The position numbers and the translations under genes were made by a program. DNA of 64,000 nucleotides, taken from the NCBI GenBank assembly GCA_947184155.2, contig CAMXCT020001835.1, positions 462,001 through 526,000 on the forward strand, written 5' to 3'. Shown here piece after piece: positions 37,040-50,000 of this stretch (its first letter is position 1; the number at the start of each line of letters is the position of its first letter). A model generated the notes under the pieces. It was not told the DNA's origin. It ran no database searches and worked only from the letters and a program-made list of their open reading frames with translations. This stretch comes from Cladocopium goreaui (lineage: Eukaryota > Sar > Dinophyceae > Suessiales > Symbiodiniaceae).

Positions 37040-38137
37040 ATCCCTCATGAAGCCGGGTGACTGCTGCTCTGCCGCTTGCTGGGCCTGCTGCCCCTGCTGT
37101 TGTTGTGCCTGCTGCTGCACCTGTAGCTGTAGCTGATGCACTTGCTGTTCAAGCAGCTGCTGGACCTGCTGTTGCTGGAATTGCTGCCTTTGATCCTGCC
37201 ACCAATCACATGGAATTCAAATCAAACACCGCAGGTTTATGCCAAATCAAAGTTCTGAAAGGAAGTACCTCCAGTCCTTCCAAGGTAACAAGTACATACA
37301 AGTACAAGATAGTATAAGTATATACGCGGTCCTGTTGTATTTGCTGCCGCTGTTGATCGTGCATTTGTCGTCTCTCCGCAGCCAGCTCCGCCCGTAGTTG
37401 TTCCAGCAACGATCGCCTCAAAGTAAGTAAGATTCATGAAAGATTCATTACCGTAGAAACCAGTGAAGTCATCTGAAGTCAACATCCTACCGGAACCCGG
37501 TATCACATAGGATGGCATATGGATCATATGGTGATGTGATGTGATCGTCACCGATCACAACCATGGTCAATCACTGAGCTGGAGCACTGAGAGGGCTGTG
37601 GTGTCTCCACACTCTTCCCTGCATCTTTGAAAGGGAACAACTCAGACATGTAGGATCCTAACGGTGATTGGAGCAAGAAAATTTGCTGCCTTTTGAGGGC
37701 TTTTTGCCACAAAAACGGTACATATCTATTTTATTGAGGATCCACTTTTGCAAATACTGAAGCCGTGAGTCAAAGAAATGCTGAACACATGCATTGAGCT
37801 TTCCGCAGAAGAAGTGCATTTGAAATTGCAATAATTGGCAGGGTTCGCAGGGTCTCCCATCATTCAATATGTCATGACCTTTTCTTGGCATCAAGCACCT
37901 GCTGGTGATCAATCTGCCTTGACTAATCTGCTGCTGCAATTGCTGTAGCTGCTGCTGCATCAAATGCAGACCCTCTTGAAGTTGTTGCCTGACAGGCCAA
38001 GGAGACATCAGTGGCATAGTCCTTTGGCATTTGTTGACCCCAGCAAGGCCTCTCTCGCACATACTGTTCTTGCTGTTCTGCCCAGCTTTGGGGGCGTTCA
38101 AATAACTGGCGGAAGGCCATGGGCAGCACGGATGCTA
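37040..38137 (-). CDS. Glutamine-rich coiled-coil exons of unknown gene
   Basis: Four minus-strand exons: about 38137-38050 (FRQLFERPQSWAEQQEQYVR), 37988-37918 (QQLQEGLHLMQQQLQQLQQQ), 37416-37332 (SLLEQLRAELAAERRQMHDQ) and 37195 to about 37040 (QQQQVQQLLEQQVHQLQLQV). The first two join in phase 2 across a GC-AG intron (GAGAG|GCCTTG ... GTCAG|GCAACA). The last two join in phase 0 across a GA-AG intron (CAACAG|GACCGC ... GGCAG|GATCAA). At least one exon between 37918 and 37416 is missing, since the phases there do not match. The heptad-like Gln/Leu/Glu pattern suggests a coiled coil or scaffold region; no enzymatic role is visible. Probably part of the larger gene that continues to 45.4 kb. Confidence 0.5.
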
Positions 38138-39049
38138 GAGAGTCCTTGAAAGGAATCAGGCCAATCTATCATGCCATGCTTTGGAATCATTGAATTGTCA
38201 GCAAATGTGGATGGTCCGGATGGTTTGTTGGACTCCAAATCTGACCCACTTTGCGTCCTGCAACACCTGATCACTTCGCCGAGGTTCACGGCCTTGGTGA
38301 TCACACTGCGAGCGGATGCATCCCAACCGACTCATGTCTAGGTGCCCGACTGGACCCCCAGCCCTCTGGTGGACCGCCACCGAAGTTGATGTTGACCTTG
38401 ACAGTGACAACTCAATCGTGGCCACTGCCAGAAAGAAACATCTTTGAGAAGTAAAAATGGCAAGTTCTTCCCAGCAGTTCCATGTATCTTTGCAAGCCAG
38501 AACCTCACCCTGTAACAGCCTGTAACATCTTTCACCAGGCATCCCAGCCAAAGGCTTGTTCAAAAAATCTGGTGGCGCTGGCGGGGCCTGTGGTGAGGCC
38601 TCTGCCAGGTTTCAAGATCTGCAAAAACATCAATGAGGAGCCGGAGTTTCGCGCCTGCAGGTGTTCGGATGGAAATGGTAAAGGAGGAGGCGGTTCCAAC
38701 TGCCTTGGCAACACATCCGATCATTAAAAAAAGAGGACTGGAAACTCTGCCAAAAGCATCCAAAAGCGCTTTAGTCTGTTAAAATTCGCCTAGGATGAAC
38801 CCCCCCGGCCAGCAAAACAGCACCGTGCTGAAAAGAATGCGTACTAGTTGATGAAACTTGGAACCGTGCTGCTGTGCTACCTCCATCTTGTCTTTGGTAT
38901 CCGCTGTATCATCTAGCAGAAGTTCTTTCTCATCCTCTTCAAGCGGTCCTTTTGGCATCAAACACGCTGGCAGCAGACTTCATAATATGCCAAATAACTC
39001 AATGATATCAATGATGCCGGCATTGATGCAGTCCAAAAGAATGCCGAGG

Positions 39050-39440
39050 CCTGGTGGCAGGGAAGTCAAAGGCCCATCCATCAAGGCAAACTGTTCTGGT
39101 CGATCATCGCTGAGGATTGCCTCAGCTGCAGTCACTCACGTCTCCCTTGTAGAAACAAGCTTGTAGCTGGCAGAACAACGAATCCTTTGACCCCGGCAGA
39201 CAAATAATTCATAATCTCAGTGTTCTCTTGCTCTGCACGCCGCTTGGAGTCCTTTCAGCAGTTCGTTGTTTTATTTCACTTGCCATCACTCCAATCTTAG
39301 ACAAGACTGAGCAAGTGCGCTCACTCTCACAGGCAAAGTCCTTGGCATCCTCGAGCTCTTGATACAAACTGGCCTTACACTTCCAAGTTGGATCAGCACG
39401 AACAAGCACAAAATAATGCAACAACTGTTGACATTTTTCA
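39050..39440 (-). CDS. Exons of unknown minus-strand gene
   Basis: Two coding-like stretches. About 39440-39218 reads KCQQLLHYFVLVRADPTWKC and DAKDFACESERTCSVLSKIG. About 39128-39050 (CTGCAG|CTGAGG to CCACCAG|GCCTCG) reads DRPEQFALMDGPLTSLPPG. The residue mix looks like a globular protein, with several Cys. Exact ends of the first are uncertain and the family is not recognised. Confidence 0.4.
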
Positions 39441-40120
39441 GGCTGTGATCTCAATCAAGTTCCCGCACAACTTGCGCTTGTAGCTTCCGTGGCAGCTGTC
39501 GGAAATCATCATGAATGGTTGAACCAGCCCCGCCTTACAGTCCGTTCCAGTCTGTGCTATCTGTGCAATCTGTGCTATCTGAAAATGGGACTTAGTCCAG
39601 GTCCATCTTTCCCACTCGGCTCATCTGCCTGAGATCACAGTTGCGCCACTGTCGACTCCTTAAGTCTCACATGCTGATCACTGTCGAATCAACAGACTGC
39701 ACCTCACCATTGCGCAGGCAAATTTGGCTGAGCCTGACAAAAGAACTGTTCAACCCGTTCTTTGGCCAGGGTCTAGAGTCCAGAGTCTAGTGTATAAATA
39801 CACTAGTCACTAGTCACTAGTTGCTAGATACAAAATCATTGAAAATCCACATCTGCCAGGCCTGTGCGGTGCAAAATTCACCTGGGGCTTGGCAGGCCTT
39901 GGTTTCCAAGCTCACTTCGCTCAGCATTTCGAAGCGGCGCCACCGGCATCCTGAGGTCCTGAGGTCCTGAGGTCCCAGCTCCAAGGACCGTGGCTGCGAC
40001 AGCGGATGCGTCTCTGTCCTTCGATTCGTCTCATTTCATGATGGTCTTTGATGAAACATGGATGAAACACTGGATGTTGATTGGGAATGATTGGGAATGA
40101 TTGGGATGTTGGTGATTCAC

Positions 40121-40297
40121 AGGAGAAATCTCCAGCATCAAACAGCTGAGATTTTGATTCGAGCCCTTTGATGCAAACCAAACAGAGAAGATCGTCAAAA
40201 GGCTGGGCTTCTGACTGGAGCTGCTCCTTACACATGTCGCCAGCATCAACACAGCTCAAGCTTTCACCCAATGACTCGCCTACCCGCGATGTGAATC
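40121..40297 (-). CDS. Phase-1 exon of unknown gene
   Basis: 177 bp between GCAAG|GATTCA and CTCCT|GTGAAT, symmetric phase 1. Encodes SRVGESLGESLSCVDAGDMC and FDDLLCLVCIKGLESKSQLF. Four cysteines, no recognised domain. Same strand and boundary style as the exons at 43594 and 45300. Confidence 0.5.
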
Positions 40298-42862
40298 CTT
40301 GCTTATCTTGCTTGATTTGAAGGGATAGCATTCTGTTCGCCCAGTGCTACTTGTTGGCGAATTGCTTGGCACCAGGCCCGAATACCAGCGAAACTTGATC
40401 TCCGCCGCTCCTGACAATTGGACAGTACAAATTAGAAGGAAGATATAATATTTCAAATATATAATTATAGAAGACATGTGAAGACATGCTGCAGAAGGCT
40501 CTCACTGTCCTGCGGCGCTGGCACAAGCTCCTGTTATTGATAGAGCTGCTAAATCACTGAAACTCAGAGCGGCTATGGAACCATAGAGGCTTCTCGACAT
40601 GCATTCACAATCTGCTAGGCAGAAAGCGAAGTGTGAAATGTGTTTCTTTGTATCCTTACAGACTGAGTTCGAAATTCTAATATTCCACTCTGTAGTGGCT
40701 TCAATATTGCAGCAACACTTGAACTTCACAGACGCAAAGTAGACAAATGCGGGTGCCATCGCACCTGACTTTCGGCAACTGGGGCCACTGTAGCCAGCCT
40801 ACGGGCAGTTCCACAAATCTGCTGCACGACTTGGTCAGCCTAGTCGAAAGGTCGTCTGGCCTCGTTTCTGCCGGACCATGGCTGGTTGCCTCCCAGCAAA
40901 GCACAGTGACAACAGAAGGTTCTGCTTGGGCTGCCCGCACCTCTGATCCTCCAGTGACCTGTCGCACAGAAGACACCAGACTGGTCACCAAACCTCCATG
41001 ACTTGTAATCCTCGACTTCACTGGGATGCGATGCCTCGAGGTCCGTTCGAGGCGTAAGAAGGGAGAGAGCCTCTGTTCTTGCAGACCTTAGTCAAGTTGT
41101 ATCAAGCCTATGAGATCTTATGAGTAATAACAAATATAAAAATGTCAATTGAAGGATCCTTGCACTGCACCTCATGACTTCAATATCTGCCATTCTAGGT
41201 CGGGATTTACCACAGCCTGGCAAACTCGTCTCAATCCTGCTGTGTCCCGCACTCTGGTGCAGCACCTCAGAATTTGCATAAATCCAGGAAATCCTGAACA
41301 TTGGATTCACTGGATCAATTACTGGATATTCAAGTTTTCAACACTTGAGTACGTGCAGCGCAAACATTGCCCATTTTGTTTGAGTTTGCAACTTCCCACG
41401 TCCTGCACCAGAGACTACACACTCTCTCACATTTGCCCCATCTTTCTGTTGGCCGAACTTGGAGGAGTTTTGAACCACTGATCTTTGAACCATTTTCTCT
41501 AACACTCACGAAACTGACTGCCAATCCGATTGCAAGCCGGAAATGATTCAATCGATCCATGGAAGCACAAAGCAACTGCTGTTCATCCAAGCCTGAACCG
41601 GAGATGCGTCAAATGGCAGCGCTACAATCGCCTGCCATATAAAGGACGTGTCCTTGGCTTCATCATGTCGGAGTACCACCATGGTAGGATGACAGGAGAG
41701 CCAACTTACCAACATGATGAAAGATAGCTGCCCCTAACGTTTGAGCTCAGCTGTCTCGACAGCAAACAGCCAACCACTGGGCCAAAACCGCCAACAGCAT
41801 CTGGCCTCCTGGTCTTCTGAGGGACCTGAGGGCACTAGGCACAAAGTCCTAAACATTGTGAGGGGCACCCACATGGCATGTTTCAGTTTCTTCAGTAGGT
41901 GGAACAAACACAATTGAGCTCAAAACGTTGCACCGCGACATCATCTTGACTAAAGGTCAAGGTAGGCAATACTGTGTCTGAACCTGGGAAGATTGACTCT
42001 TTTGTCTGAAGCATTGAATCTGTCCTGCTGATATGTGCTTATTTTTTGAAACCGACAGCTACATATTTGACTATTTAAGAACGTTGATAGACCCCTCCAC
42101 GCAGGCGCACACACGCAAGTAATCACTCGTCATCTCACTGGGTCATCCACTATCATAGCATATCATCGCCATAGCATAGCTGAGAACCAGCCGAGCTTTC
42201 GCAACTGCATGTCTTATGTGACGTGCAAAGTCTGAGAACACAACACGGTAGTGCCAGGCGCTGCGACTCCTTCCAGGTGTCTGAGAAAGACGGCGCCACT
42301 TGTTGTATAGCGGCTGTATTGGTTGATGCTGTTTCCTTTGCTTCACAAACAGCTTTGTTGAAACACAGCACATAGGCAAGTCCGTCCTCTTGAGACGTAT
42401 TGGCTGTAGTGGACAGCATCGAGGGCAACTCCAGTGCCTTCTGGGCCTTAGAACATCTCTAAATCTTGAAAAGAAAACCAAGCACAATCAAAAAGAGCTT
42501 CTATGATGTCAACCATACAATTGTGCAGTTTCAGATCTTTGGTTGCAAACAGATGCACTTTCGCTGCCCCAGGCTTGCCTACAGTCAGTGTCACTGAATA
42601 CTTTTGGTATTTTTTTTGGCAGTGCCTTGAGAGAGATACAACTTTATCCTTCCCTGGTCTAGGCTAGATTTGAGAACCTGAAGCTGTTCGGCAAAGTGCA
42701 ATGTCAACTGCCTCTCTGGCGGATTTCCTCTTGCAGACCTAGCCCAGCTGTTGGAGGTCCTGTATCAACTCTTATATTAGGGGATTTCTTAAAATGGAGG
42801 ATCCCCAAAATCATAGCTTTCAATCGGTTTCAATATACTGTAGATGTTTAGATGATTTGGGG

Positions 42863-42968
42863 TACCCTCTGGTAAATCAACATAGCTATGGAAAATCACC
42901 ATTTTTAATGGGTAAATCCACTATAAATGGCCATTTTCCATAGCTATGTTTGACATAACCAGAGGGTA
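42863..42968. mobile_element. Palindromic MITE family A, copy 8
   Basis: TACCCTCTGGTAAATCAACA ... CATAACCAGAGGGTA, 106 bp. It lies between exons of the 36.9-45.4 kb gene set, 20 kb from the other copies. Confidence 0.8.
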
Positions 42969-43593
42969 CCCCAATTTCAGAAACCGTTCCACTGGAGCCA
43001 AACAAGTCTGCACCACGGGATCAAAGGCAATCCACCTGACCATCCCACGGCTGCTGATAACATTGGCAATGGATCCTACAAACCATCTGGTTGCCATGAT
43101 GATCATGAAATATCATGAACATCATTACCAATCATGGTCCCCATGGTCATTGAATCATTGCACTCATTGCACTATCATTCCATCATATTCCTGACATTGA
43201 GTCAGGCCCACCTGATGGATCCTGTTGCTGTACCACCTCAGGCAAAACCGGCGGAGGAGGCACCTCGGTATAGCCGAGGTAGCCACCAGGTGGCGCGCTT
43301 GCGGCCATCACTGGCCGAGGATGTCTCTGAAGTTTCCTGTTTCATTCTGTTTCCATATTCTAAAGCATCTGGTCCGAACATATCCAAAGAGGTGCATTAG
43401 CTGCCTGGGGTAACCTACGGCGGGAATGACATCATCGCTGAACCAGTTCTCCGGTGGAGAGTACCTGGCAGTTGTCTGTCTCTGCGTTTGAAAGAATTTC
43501 TTCTTGACTGCTGTGAAGTCACTCTACGGCCATGCAGATGGTTTCATATAATCTGGGTGTCCCAAGCTTCATTTCACGCGAATCGTCTCTCAC

Positions 43594-43833
43594 CTGGCAG
43601 GGCAGTATATCCTCTCGCATGGCGACAGAAGTCCAAGTCTGGAAGCGGATTTTGCAGCTCAAAGACCGGTGTGTTTTTGGAGATGACACACTTCATTGTG
43701 ATAATTGCTCTACCGGGCACATTCTTGATCAGCTTTGCATTGTCAGCTTGCAAAACGATTTCCCAGCTGGCAACTGCCCATTCTCCCTGATCGGAGGACC
43801 GAAGACCGTTTAAGTTTGTAAATCTTACAAAAC
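43594..43833 (-). CDS. Phase-1 exon of unknown gene, 80 residues
   Basis: 240 bp from GAGACAG|GTTTTG to TGCCAG|GTGAGA, both ends phase 1 and both splice sites strong. Reads GEWAVASWEIVLQADNAKLI, NVPGRAIITMKCVISKNTPV, FELQNPLPDLDFCRHARGYT: a globular, beta-rich looking segment. Not recognised. One of the best-supported host exons here. Confidence 0.6.
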
Positions 43834-44835
43834 CTGTCTCCACGGCAAGACAGCAGGGCCTCGATTATCTGAAGTGCTGCAGGTTCCGCCTCTGAGACAG
43901 GCAGTGCAGCAAGCATCGAACCCCATCAATGTGTCAACAGGATTATCTGGTGTGTGTGTGTGTGAATGTTCAATGTTGTATATGTGTATGTGCATCTGTT
44001 TGTACATGTTTATATGTATTTTGATTTTATATACTCATATTACATGTTACATAGTCATGTTATTTTTATGTGTAGCATACAATATATGATATATACAGTA
44101 TATATATATATGTGACTTTACTTCTGGATCTGTCGCACCTTGTCCTCTTCATTGTGCATCGGAATGACTTCATCTTCCAAAGCCATGTTCTCTGCATGCA
44201 CAACATCACTGGGCTCCGCCTGTACAGGGATGAAAAAAAAACTACCTGTAGATACTACAGTGCTACTTTATGTTCTTTTGATTCTGAACTCCCCAAGTCT
44301 GCAAAACCAGAGATTGCGTGAGATTGCAGTAGCTGTACTTTCCAAGGTCTGTGATGACAACGCTGTCAAACAGTCACGGCAGAGCACTTTCCCCACCTGC
44401 CCCACCTCTTTCAGAATTCTTGGGGGCTCATCGTCTTGCTCTACTGGTTCCTCTGGCCTTTGGAACCACCTTGGTGCAAAAGCGCAGACCAAATTTTGCT
44501 TGGAGAATAACCCATAGGACCACTGGCCCATACTTGTGTAACTGGTGACAGCTAGAAACAAACCCCAGTCTGTTGCTGCAAATCGAACATGATGGAACTG
44601 CAAAACCTCGGGCTCACACGTTTTGTCGGCAGGCTCATCATCCTGTCAAAAAAGAGGCATGGAAAAGGTCCCTTCGTCAAGGCCAAAGTTGTGCGGCAAG
44701 GGAGATCGGGGAGATTTGATCGTCTTTGTATCTAGTGTTTGACATCAGCGTAGCTGCTACAGTAAAAGGTAGGCTTGGGACGGCTTGGGCTTCACAACAT
44801 AGCTCAAAAGTTCGACAGAATCAGCATAGTCAAGC

Positions 44836-45377
44836 CTCTGAATCAGTGGCTTCAGTGATGATCACCGACTGCACTGCTGTGGCTTGTGCTTCAATTGGTT
44901 CTGTTCGTGGGAGTTCTGTCACCGGCACTGTGGGCTCTATGGGATCTGCAACCTCTATGACTCTCTGTGGTGTCACAGCTGGTGGCAGGGATTCAGCCAT
45001 GGCAAATGCTGAAGTTTCCGTCGGAGCTTTGGGATCTATTGGAGCCATTGGATCCACTGAATCTAGTGGCAGATCGTCTTCAGGCAGCATCTCTTCAGTC
45101 ATAGATTCAACTGTGTCCTCTATGGCCGGGGCTGCCATGGTTTCCACCAGCGCCGCCACTGCTGTGTCTTCTTTCACCATTTCAAGTCCGTCCCGTCTAG
45201 AATGCTGAACCTGGAGAACATGGATGATGCACGGGAGAAGATTCTCAATGAGCTGCAAAGGAACAATATGGAACAATGTTTATCTCAATCCTTCCCTGCC
45301 TTTGGAAGACAAATGTCTGGCCACGGTTCTGGAGGTGGCTGCAACAACCGGAGGCCGTGCAGGGCTTCGGCTGGGTC
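44836..45377 (-). CDS. Two 5'-side exons of unknown gene (acidic linker)
   Basis: Exon 45377-45300 (TGAAG|GACCCA to CCAAAG|GCAGGG, phase 1 both ends, GC donor) reads RSPARPPVVAATSRTVARHL. Exon 45210-44836 (CTCCAG|GTTCAG to CAGAG|GCTTGA, phase 0, GC donor) is an acidic Pro/Glu/Ala region, for example EMLPEDDLPLDSVDPMAPID. A further stretch at about 44590-44290 reads EPVEQDDEPPRILKEVGQVG and may follow. The two exon phases do not match directly, so an exon between them is missing or these are separate genes. No domain recognised. Confidence 0.4.
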
Positions 45378-45577
45378 CTTCAGAGATACGCATGATACAC
45401 CAAATAGGTAATGCCGCTTGCAGCAAAGTGTGTATTACTTGAGGCCGGGGATGACGAAAGCTAGCGGGGTAGGAGAAAGAAGGAAGGGAAGAGGTGAGTT
45501 GCGGAGGGACTGTCATCATCGTGTCGCGGCATTGTTCGTCCCAACGAGGATGCAACAATGATATATGATATATGATA

Positions 45578-45665
45578 TATAACAATGATGTCCTTGGGGA
45601 GCCCCGGAATACTTGCTAAAGCAAGAAGACTCTAGCGAGCTGACGCTACCTTTCGTGATAATGCC
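45578..45665 (+). repeat. Dispersed repeat B, left copy
   Basis: About 88 bp matching 61888-61975 in the same orientation: GATGTCCTTG, GGAATACTTGCTAAAGCAAG, AAGACTC, AGCTGACGCTA. It lies outside the copia LTRs, so it is host or older-element sequence that was duplicated before copia inserted. Confidence 0.75.
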
Positions 45666-45697
45666 AACAATTGCCAATAATGATGAAATGTAAGTGA

Positions 45698-45832
45698 ATA
45701 ACGATGATGATGATGATGATGACGACGATGACGATGACGATGACGAGGACGAGGACGATGACGATGACGATGACGAGGACGATGATGATGATGATGATGA
45801 CGATGACGAGGACGATGGCGAGGACGATGGCA

Positions 45833-45872
<40 letters not shown>

Positions 45873-46166
45873 CGATGAGGATGACGATGACGATGATGAT
45901 GATGATGATGACGTGATGGTGATGGTGATGGTGATGATGATGATGATGTGATGATGATGATGATGATGATGACGACGATGACGATGACGATGACGATGAT
46001 GATGATGATGACGACGACGACGATGATGACGATGATGATGATGACGTGATGGTGATGTGATGTGGTGGTGATGTGGTGGTGATGTGATGGTGATGGTGAT
46101 GGTTGGTGATGGTGGGTGGTGGTGTGGTGGTGTGGTGGTGGGGGGGGGAGGGGGGGGGGGAGGGGG
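45698..46166 (+). repeat. (GAT/GAC)n microsatellite ending in a poly-G tract
   Basis: GATGATGAC-type array to about 46040, GGTGATGTG variants to 46135, then a nearly pure G run to 46166. The copia element inserted in this G tract. Poly-Asp open frames are artefacts. Confidence 0.9.
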
Positions 46167-46364
46167 GAAGAGGGGCCCTAGCGTCTACTTCAAGATCAGC
46201 TAAGGCGTCTTCCCCAATGACAGCACTTGTTTTACTCAGCCTGTTGCCGGTCTGTGCTTGTCTACAGGGTTACTCTATATACCTCTTGAGCCTTGAAGGG
46301 CGCATATAAATGTGCTCAATACTCATGCATGTACCTATGTAGGTATTAGGTCGAAACAAAAACA
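46167..46364 (-). repeat. 3' LTR of copia element
   Basis: 198 bp, same sequence as the 5' LTR but lacking 4 bp (TCTT) in the hairpin loop and with one extra G. The outer end runs into the poly-G target. Confidence 0.92.
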
Positions 46365-46381
46365 CAGGCACAAATTCAAAA
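46365..46381 (+). repeat. 17-bp direct repeat, left copy
   Basis: CAGGCACAAATTCAAAA, immediately next to the 3' LTR boundary. Exact match to 52652-52668. Confidence 0.9.
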
Positions 46382-47021
46382 GCAATGAGTAGAGCACTAC
46401 GCCTTGCCGTACCCAATTGGTATTAAGAGTATCTTCCTGACTTCTCTACACAATGGCAAATAGCAAAAGAAACCGGAGTTACGCAGTGGCTTCGAATTGA
46501 AAAACACGTGAAAGCAGCGAATGTCCTAAGGACATGTCGAAAAAGAACAGCGGATTCGCTAATTTTTCCAGTAGCGACCAATGGTGCTTCGCGCACGGTC
46601 TCTCCATAGGCAAAATGCCTTGCTCTACCGGTGAAAGTTCGAATTGAAAAGTTCGGGTTCGCAAGATTCAGAAATTCAGGTCATACGAAAAACAATTGAC
46701 CAAATCACGAAATAAACGGAAATAGCGGATCTCCAAAGTTGCTCATTCAAGCAAACAATGGACTGAAATCGAAGTTGGTAATTTTTGGAGTTCGCTCCAT
46801 TCGGAGTGGTCTGCTCGCCGGATGGTTCATGGAGATAAATGTATATAGTATCTCTATTTACAAGAGTCTCTATTTTACATTAAATTGAAGTTCAGACACT
46901 TGTGGCATTATCTCTATCTAAAAGAGTATATGCCATTTGTGTGAAATAAGTTGAACGCACAGAAAAACTGTACACGGCCTCTCATGCTGTGTTATCTTCA
47001 TTTAAAGAAGTATACACTCAC
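46382..47021 (-). other. 3' untranslated part of the ORF2 segment
   Basis: 640 bp after the ORF2 stop. Holds three spaced imperfect hairpins (about 46852-46872, 46908-46928, 46992-47012) of the form TATC-CTCT-loop-AGAG-TATA, the third with CTTC/GAAG. No poly(A) signal or tail at the junction with the 17-bp repeat. Confidence 0.6.
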
Positions 47022-50000
47022 TCATAGCCAAAAGCTTGATCTCCATGGTCTGGACGAAGAAGATGAGGATCCACCCCACTCTGTGTTGCCCTGATACGTT
47101 GATGCTTGATCTTCATATGCCTTTCTCTTTTTCTCCTTCTGTCTTTCCTTTCTTGTATCAGCATACTGCTTCTTCTTGTAGGCCTGTTTGTAATGATGTC
47201 GTTCATTCCATGACATATCAGAAGGATCAAGATGGATAAGAATTGGATTATGAGCATCGCGATCATTTGGGGCAACCATGAAGATGTTGTGATCACCATG
47301 TAAGCAAGTTTCATTTACCTTGAAGTAAAATTCACCCACATAGTTCATGTGATCTTCATCCTCAAAGTCTTCTGGGTGTTCCTCACACATCAAACGTGAA
47401 TGACCCCACTCAACAACTGTTAACATACAACAATCACCTTTACCATTTGTCTTGTTCATGAGCTCGTCGGTGTATGTTGCTGTTGTAATGCCATCCAAGT
47501 GCGTTGCAAGAAAATCCAAGTCACGATAACTGCAAGAAATGAAATGCTTGACCCTGATTGGAGGGCAAGATGAATCAAAATACTTGCGCATGGCTTGTGT
47601 TGCAACACCTACCATTCTGTTGATCCAGAATTGGATAAGGCTGTGTTGGTATGTAGGGACACCTGGAGATTTTGGTGTGCTGTAATAGCATGCCTTGTTT
47701 CCATCACCTGCGATGAAGTCAACTTGATATCTGGCACACTCAAAAGCCATAACAGCTAAGCACTCACCAACAATCCCAGCAGAGTCTGATGCATACTTCT
47801 GTCCGACGTGATAAACGCACACACGTGTCATTCTCATCCTAGCTCTTGTCAAGTCAACAATCTCATCTGTATCTCGATCCTTTGTCTTTCCCCAAGATAC
47901 TTCAAAGATTGCCCATGAGACTTGTCGAACTCGTGTGTCGTTGTCATCTGTGTGATATCCAGCAATTTGCTTGATATAGCCATCCTTTCCAAGGCGAGCT
48001 GCCACCATCAAGTCATGATAGTCATTGAAGCAAGTTTTAAAGTCAACCTCGTTGAGTCTTTCTCTGTGAGGATACAATGAACCAGCCTCGCAATTCATGA
48101 AAAGATGTCCTCCAAAGTTCTTGATGACATTGATGAAGTAATTGTTGAACTGTGATTTGTTTTCATCAAATTTTTCATGATCCTCATCGATGGTGTAGTC
48201 AATGTGTGGAATGAATTGTTGAAATCTTTCTGGAACCGGGCATTTTTCAAATCTGTTTCTGCACCAGTTTCCCAAATTCCAAAACATTGCTGTTATCTGT
48301 GGAGAGGATCTGTATGGAAATTCAGCATCCTTGTACGTTGGGTCTGATAGGCCTCCACCTAAATACCTGTAAGCCAAGCTATGCAAGATCATACAGTAGG
48401 GCAAGACCTTGTGGTCCTCAACGTAATCTTGGAGTACCCTTGTGAGATTTCCAAAATCGTCATCAATCCTCTTTTCTGCTTCTTTTGAGGATCTTTCTGC
48501 TTTGTCTTGATGAAGAGGATGCATCCTAGGATCACTACAACCATATTCAATGCGCTGATTGAGTTCTTGTAATTCTAGTTGTGGATTTTGATCCTTGTGT
48601 CTGGCAATGTACTCAACCATCAACTGGTCATCTGTAAGATGGTACCAATAATCTTGATGTGGAGACATGGTCTTCCTGTACTTGACATGCCAAAACATGT
48701 GTCGATGCTTCGAAGACGCTGGATAACCTTTGTTGTAAAATCCTGCCCATTCACCATGGTAATCATCTGAAAAACAATCCTTCAATTTTCGAAAAACTGA
48801 ATCATCTTCGTTTCCAGTTATATCTTGACCATAGTAAAGTCGAATTGCAGGTTTCACTTCAGGAGCTGTCTCATCATCTTGAATGTCTGTTTTCTTCTCC
48901 CCTGATTCCTCCTTTTCTGAGGAGCGTTCAGGTGGAGCTGATTCCTCCTTCTCTGAAGAGCCTTCAGCTGGGACATGTGGCTCCTGTGTGTCTTTTTCTT
49001 CTTCTTTTTCTTCGACAGCAATCTCCTCTTCTTCATCCTCTTCTTTCTCTTGTCGTTCTTCTGGTTTGACAAAACTGTCCTTGATCTTTTGTTGAACATT
49101 CTGATTGCACATACTGATCCATTTCAATGTACACTCAACCAATTTGTCATCATCAGTTTCCAAAACGATATGCTTGTCCTCAATGTTCAAACTTTCAATA
49201 GTATGTTTGTACTCAGGATCACCTGCGCCTGGTCTTTGAAGATCTGGAAGAGGAGTGTCTGGATCATCGTCCACCAAATCAGGATCCTCTGCTCCAAAGA
49301 AATTTTCTGCGCCAAGGTGTTCATTCTCCCTGAGAACTTGGTCAATATCCAGTTTGAACTCATGATACATGTCGTAACAGATCTCATAACCCATCATAGG
49401 TGCATACTGCTCCATAAATGTTGAAAAGGAAGCATCTGATAATGCCGACATCATCAGCCATAATGAGAAGAAGCTTATGTCACCACGTTCAAGGGGTTGA
49501 CCTCCTTCAAGATCATCTCCTGTGAGGATTGATTGGCCTGCAAGTGTAATATCCTGTAGGATCCTCCTGTGCTCTGGTTTGAGTTGCCTGACTAAAAACA
49601 GTCCCTGTCGATCTTCCATATTTCTTCGAGGATTTGCATCTGGTAATACCTCATCTTCTTGTTGTGGTTGTGTTTCCTCTCTTTCTTGAGAGCATACACC
49701 TTCTTCCTCTCTTTCCTGAGAGCCTGATGCCTTTTCCTCCTCTTTCCTGACAAAAACTTGTAGTCTTGGCAAAAACTCCAAATCATCTTCAGCATCATCA
49801 TCATCGTGATCTTCCATGTCCACATTCTGTTGCTCTGATTCTGGGATGTGAGCAATCTTGTCCTTTCCAGCTACCCAGATGTAGCCATCGAGCTTTGTAG
49901 ATGTGTGGAAGTCACCTGAACCGCATTCCCTGACCTTTGTCCTTGCTCTTGCAGATTGATGGAATGCTTCATGCTGAAAGAATTGATTGTAGGCATGTTC

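Noticed and set aside
45694..45951. Poly-Asp frame
   Set aside because: (GAT/GAC)n microsatellite; no flanking coding sequence.
22640..46160. CRISPR-like arrays among the tandem repeats
   Set aside because: Units are contiguous or degenerate without unique spacers, and the context is eukaryotic.
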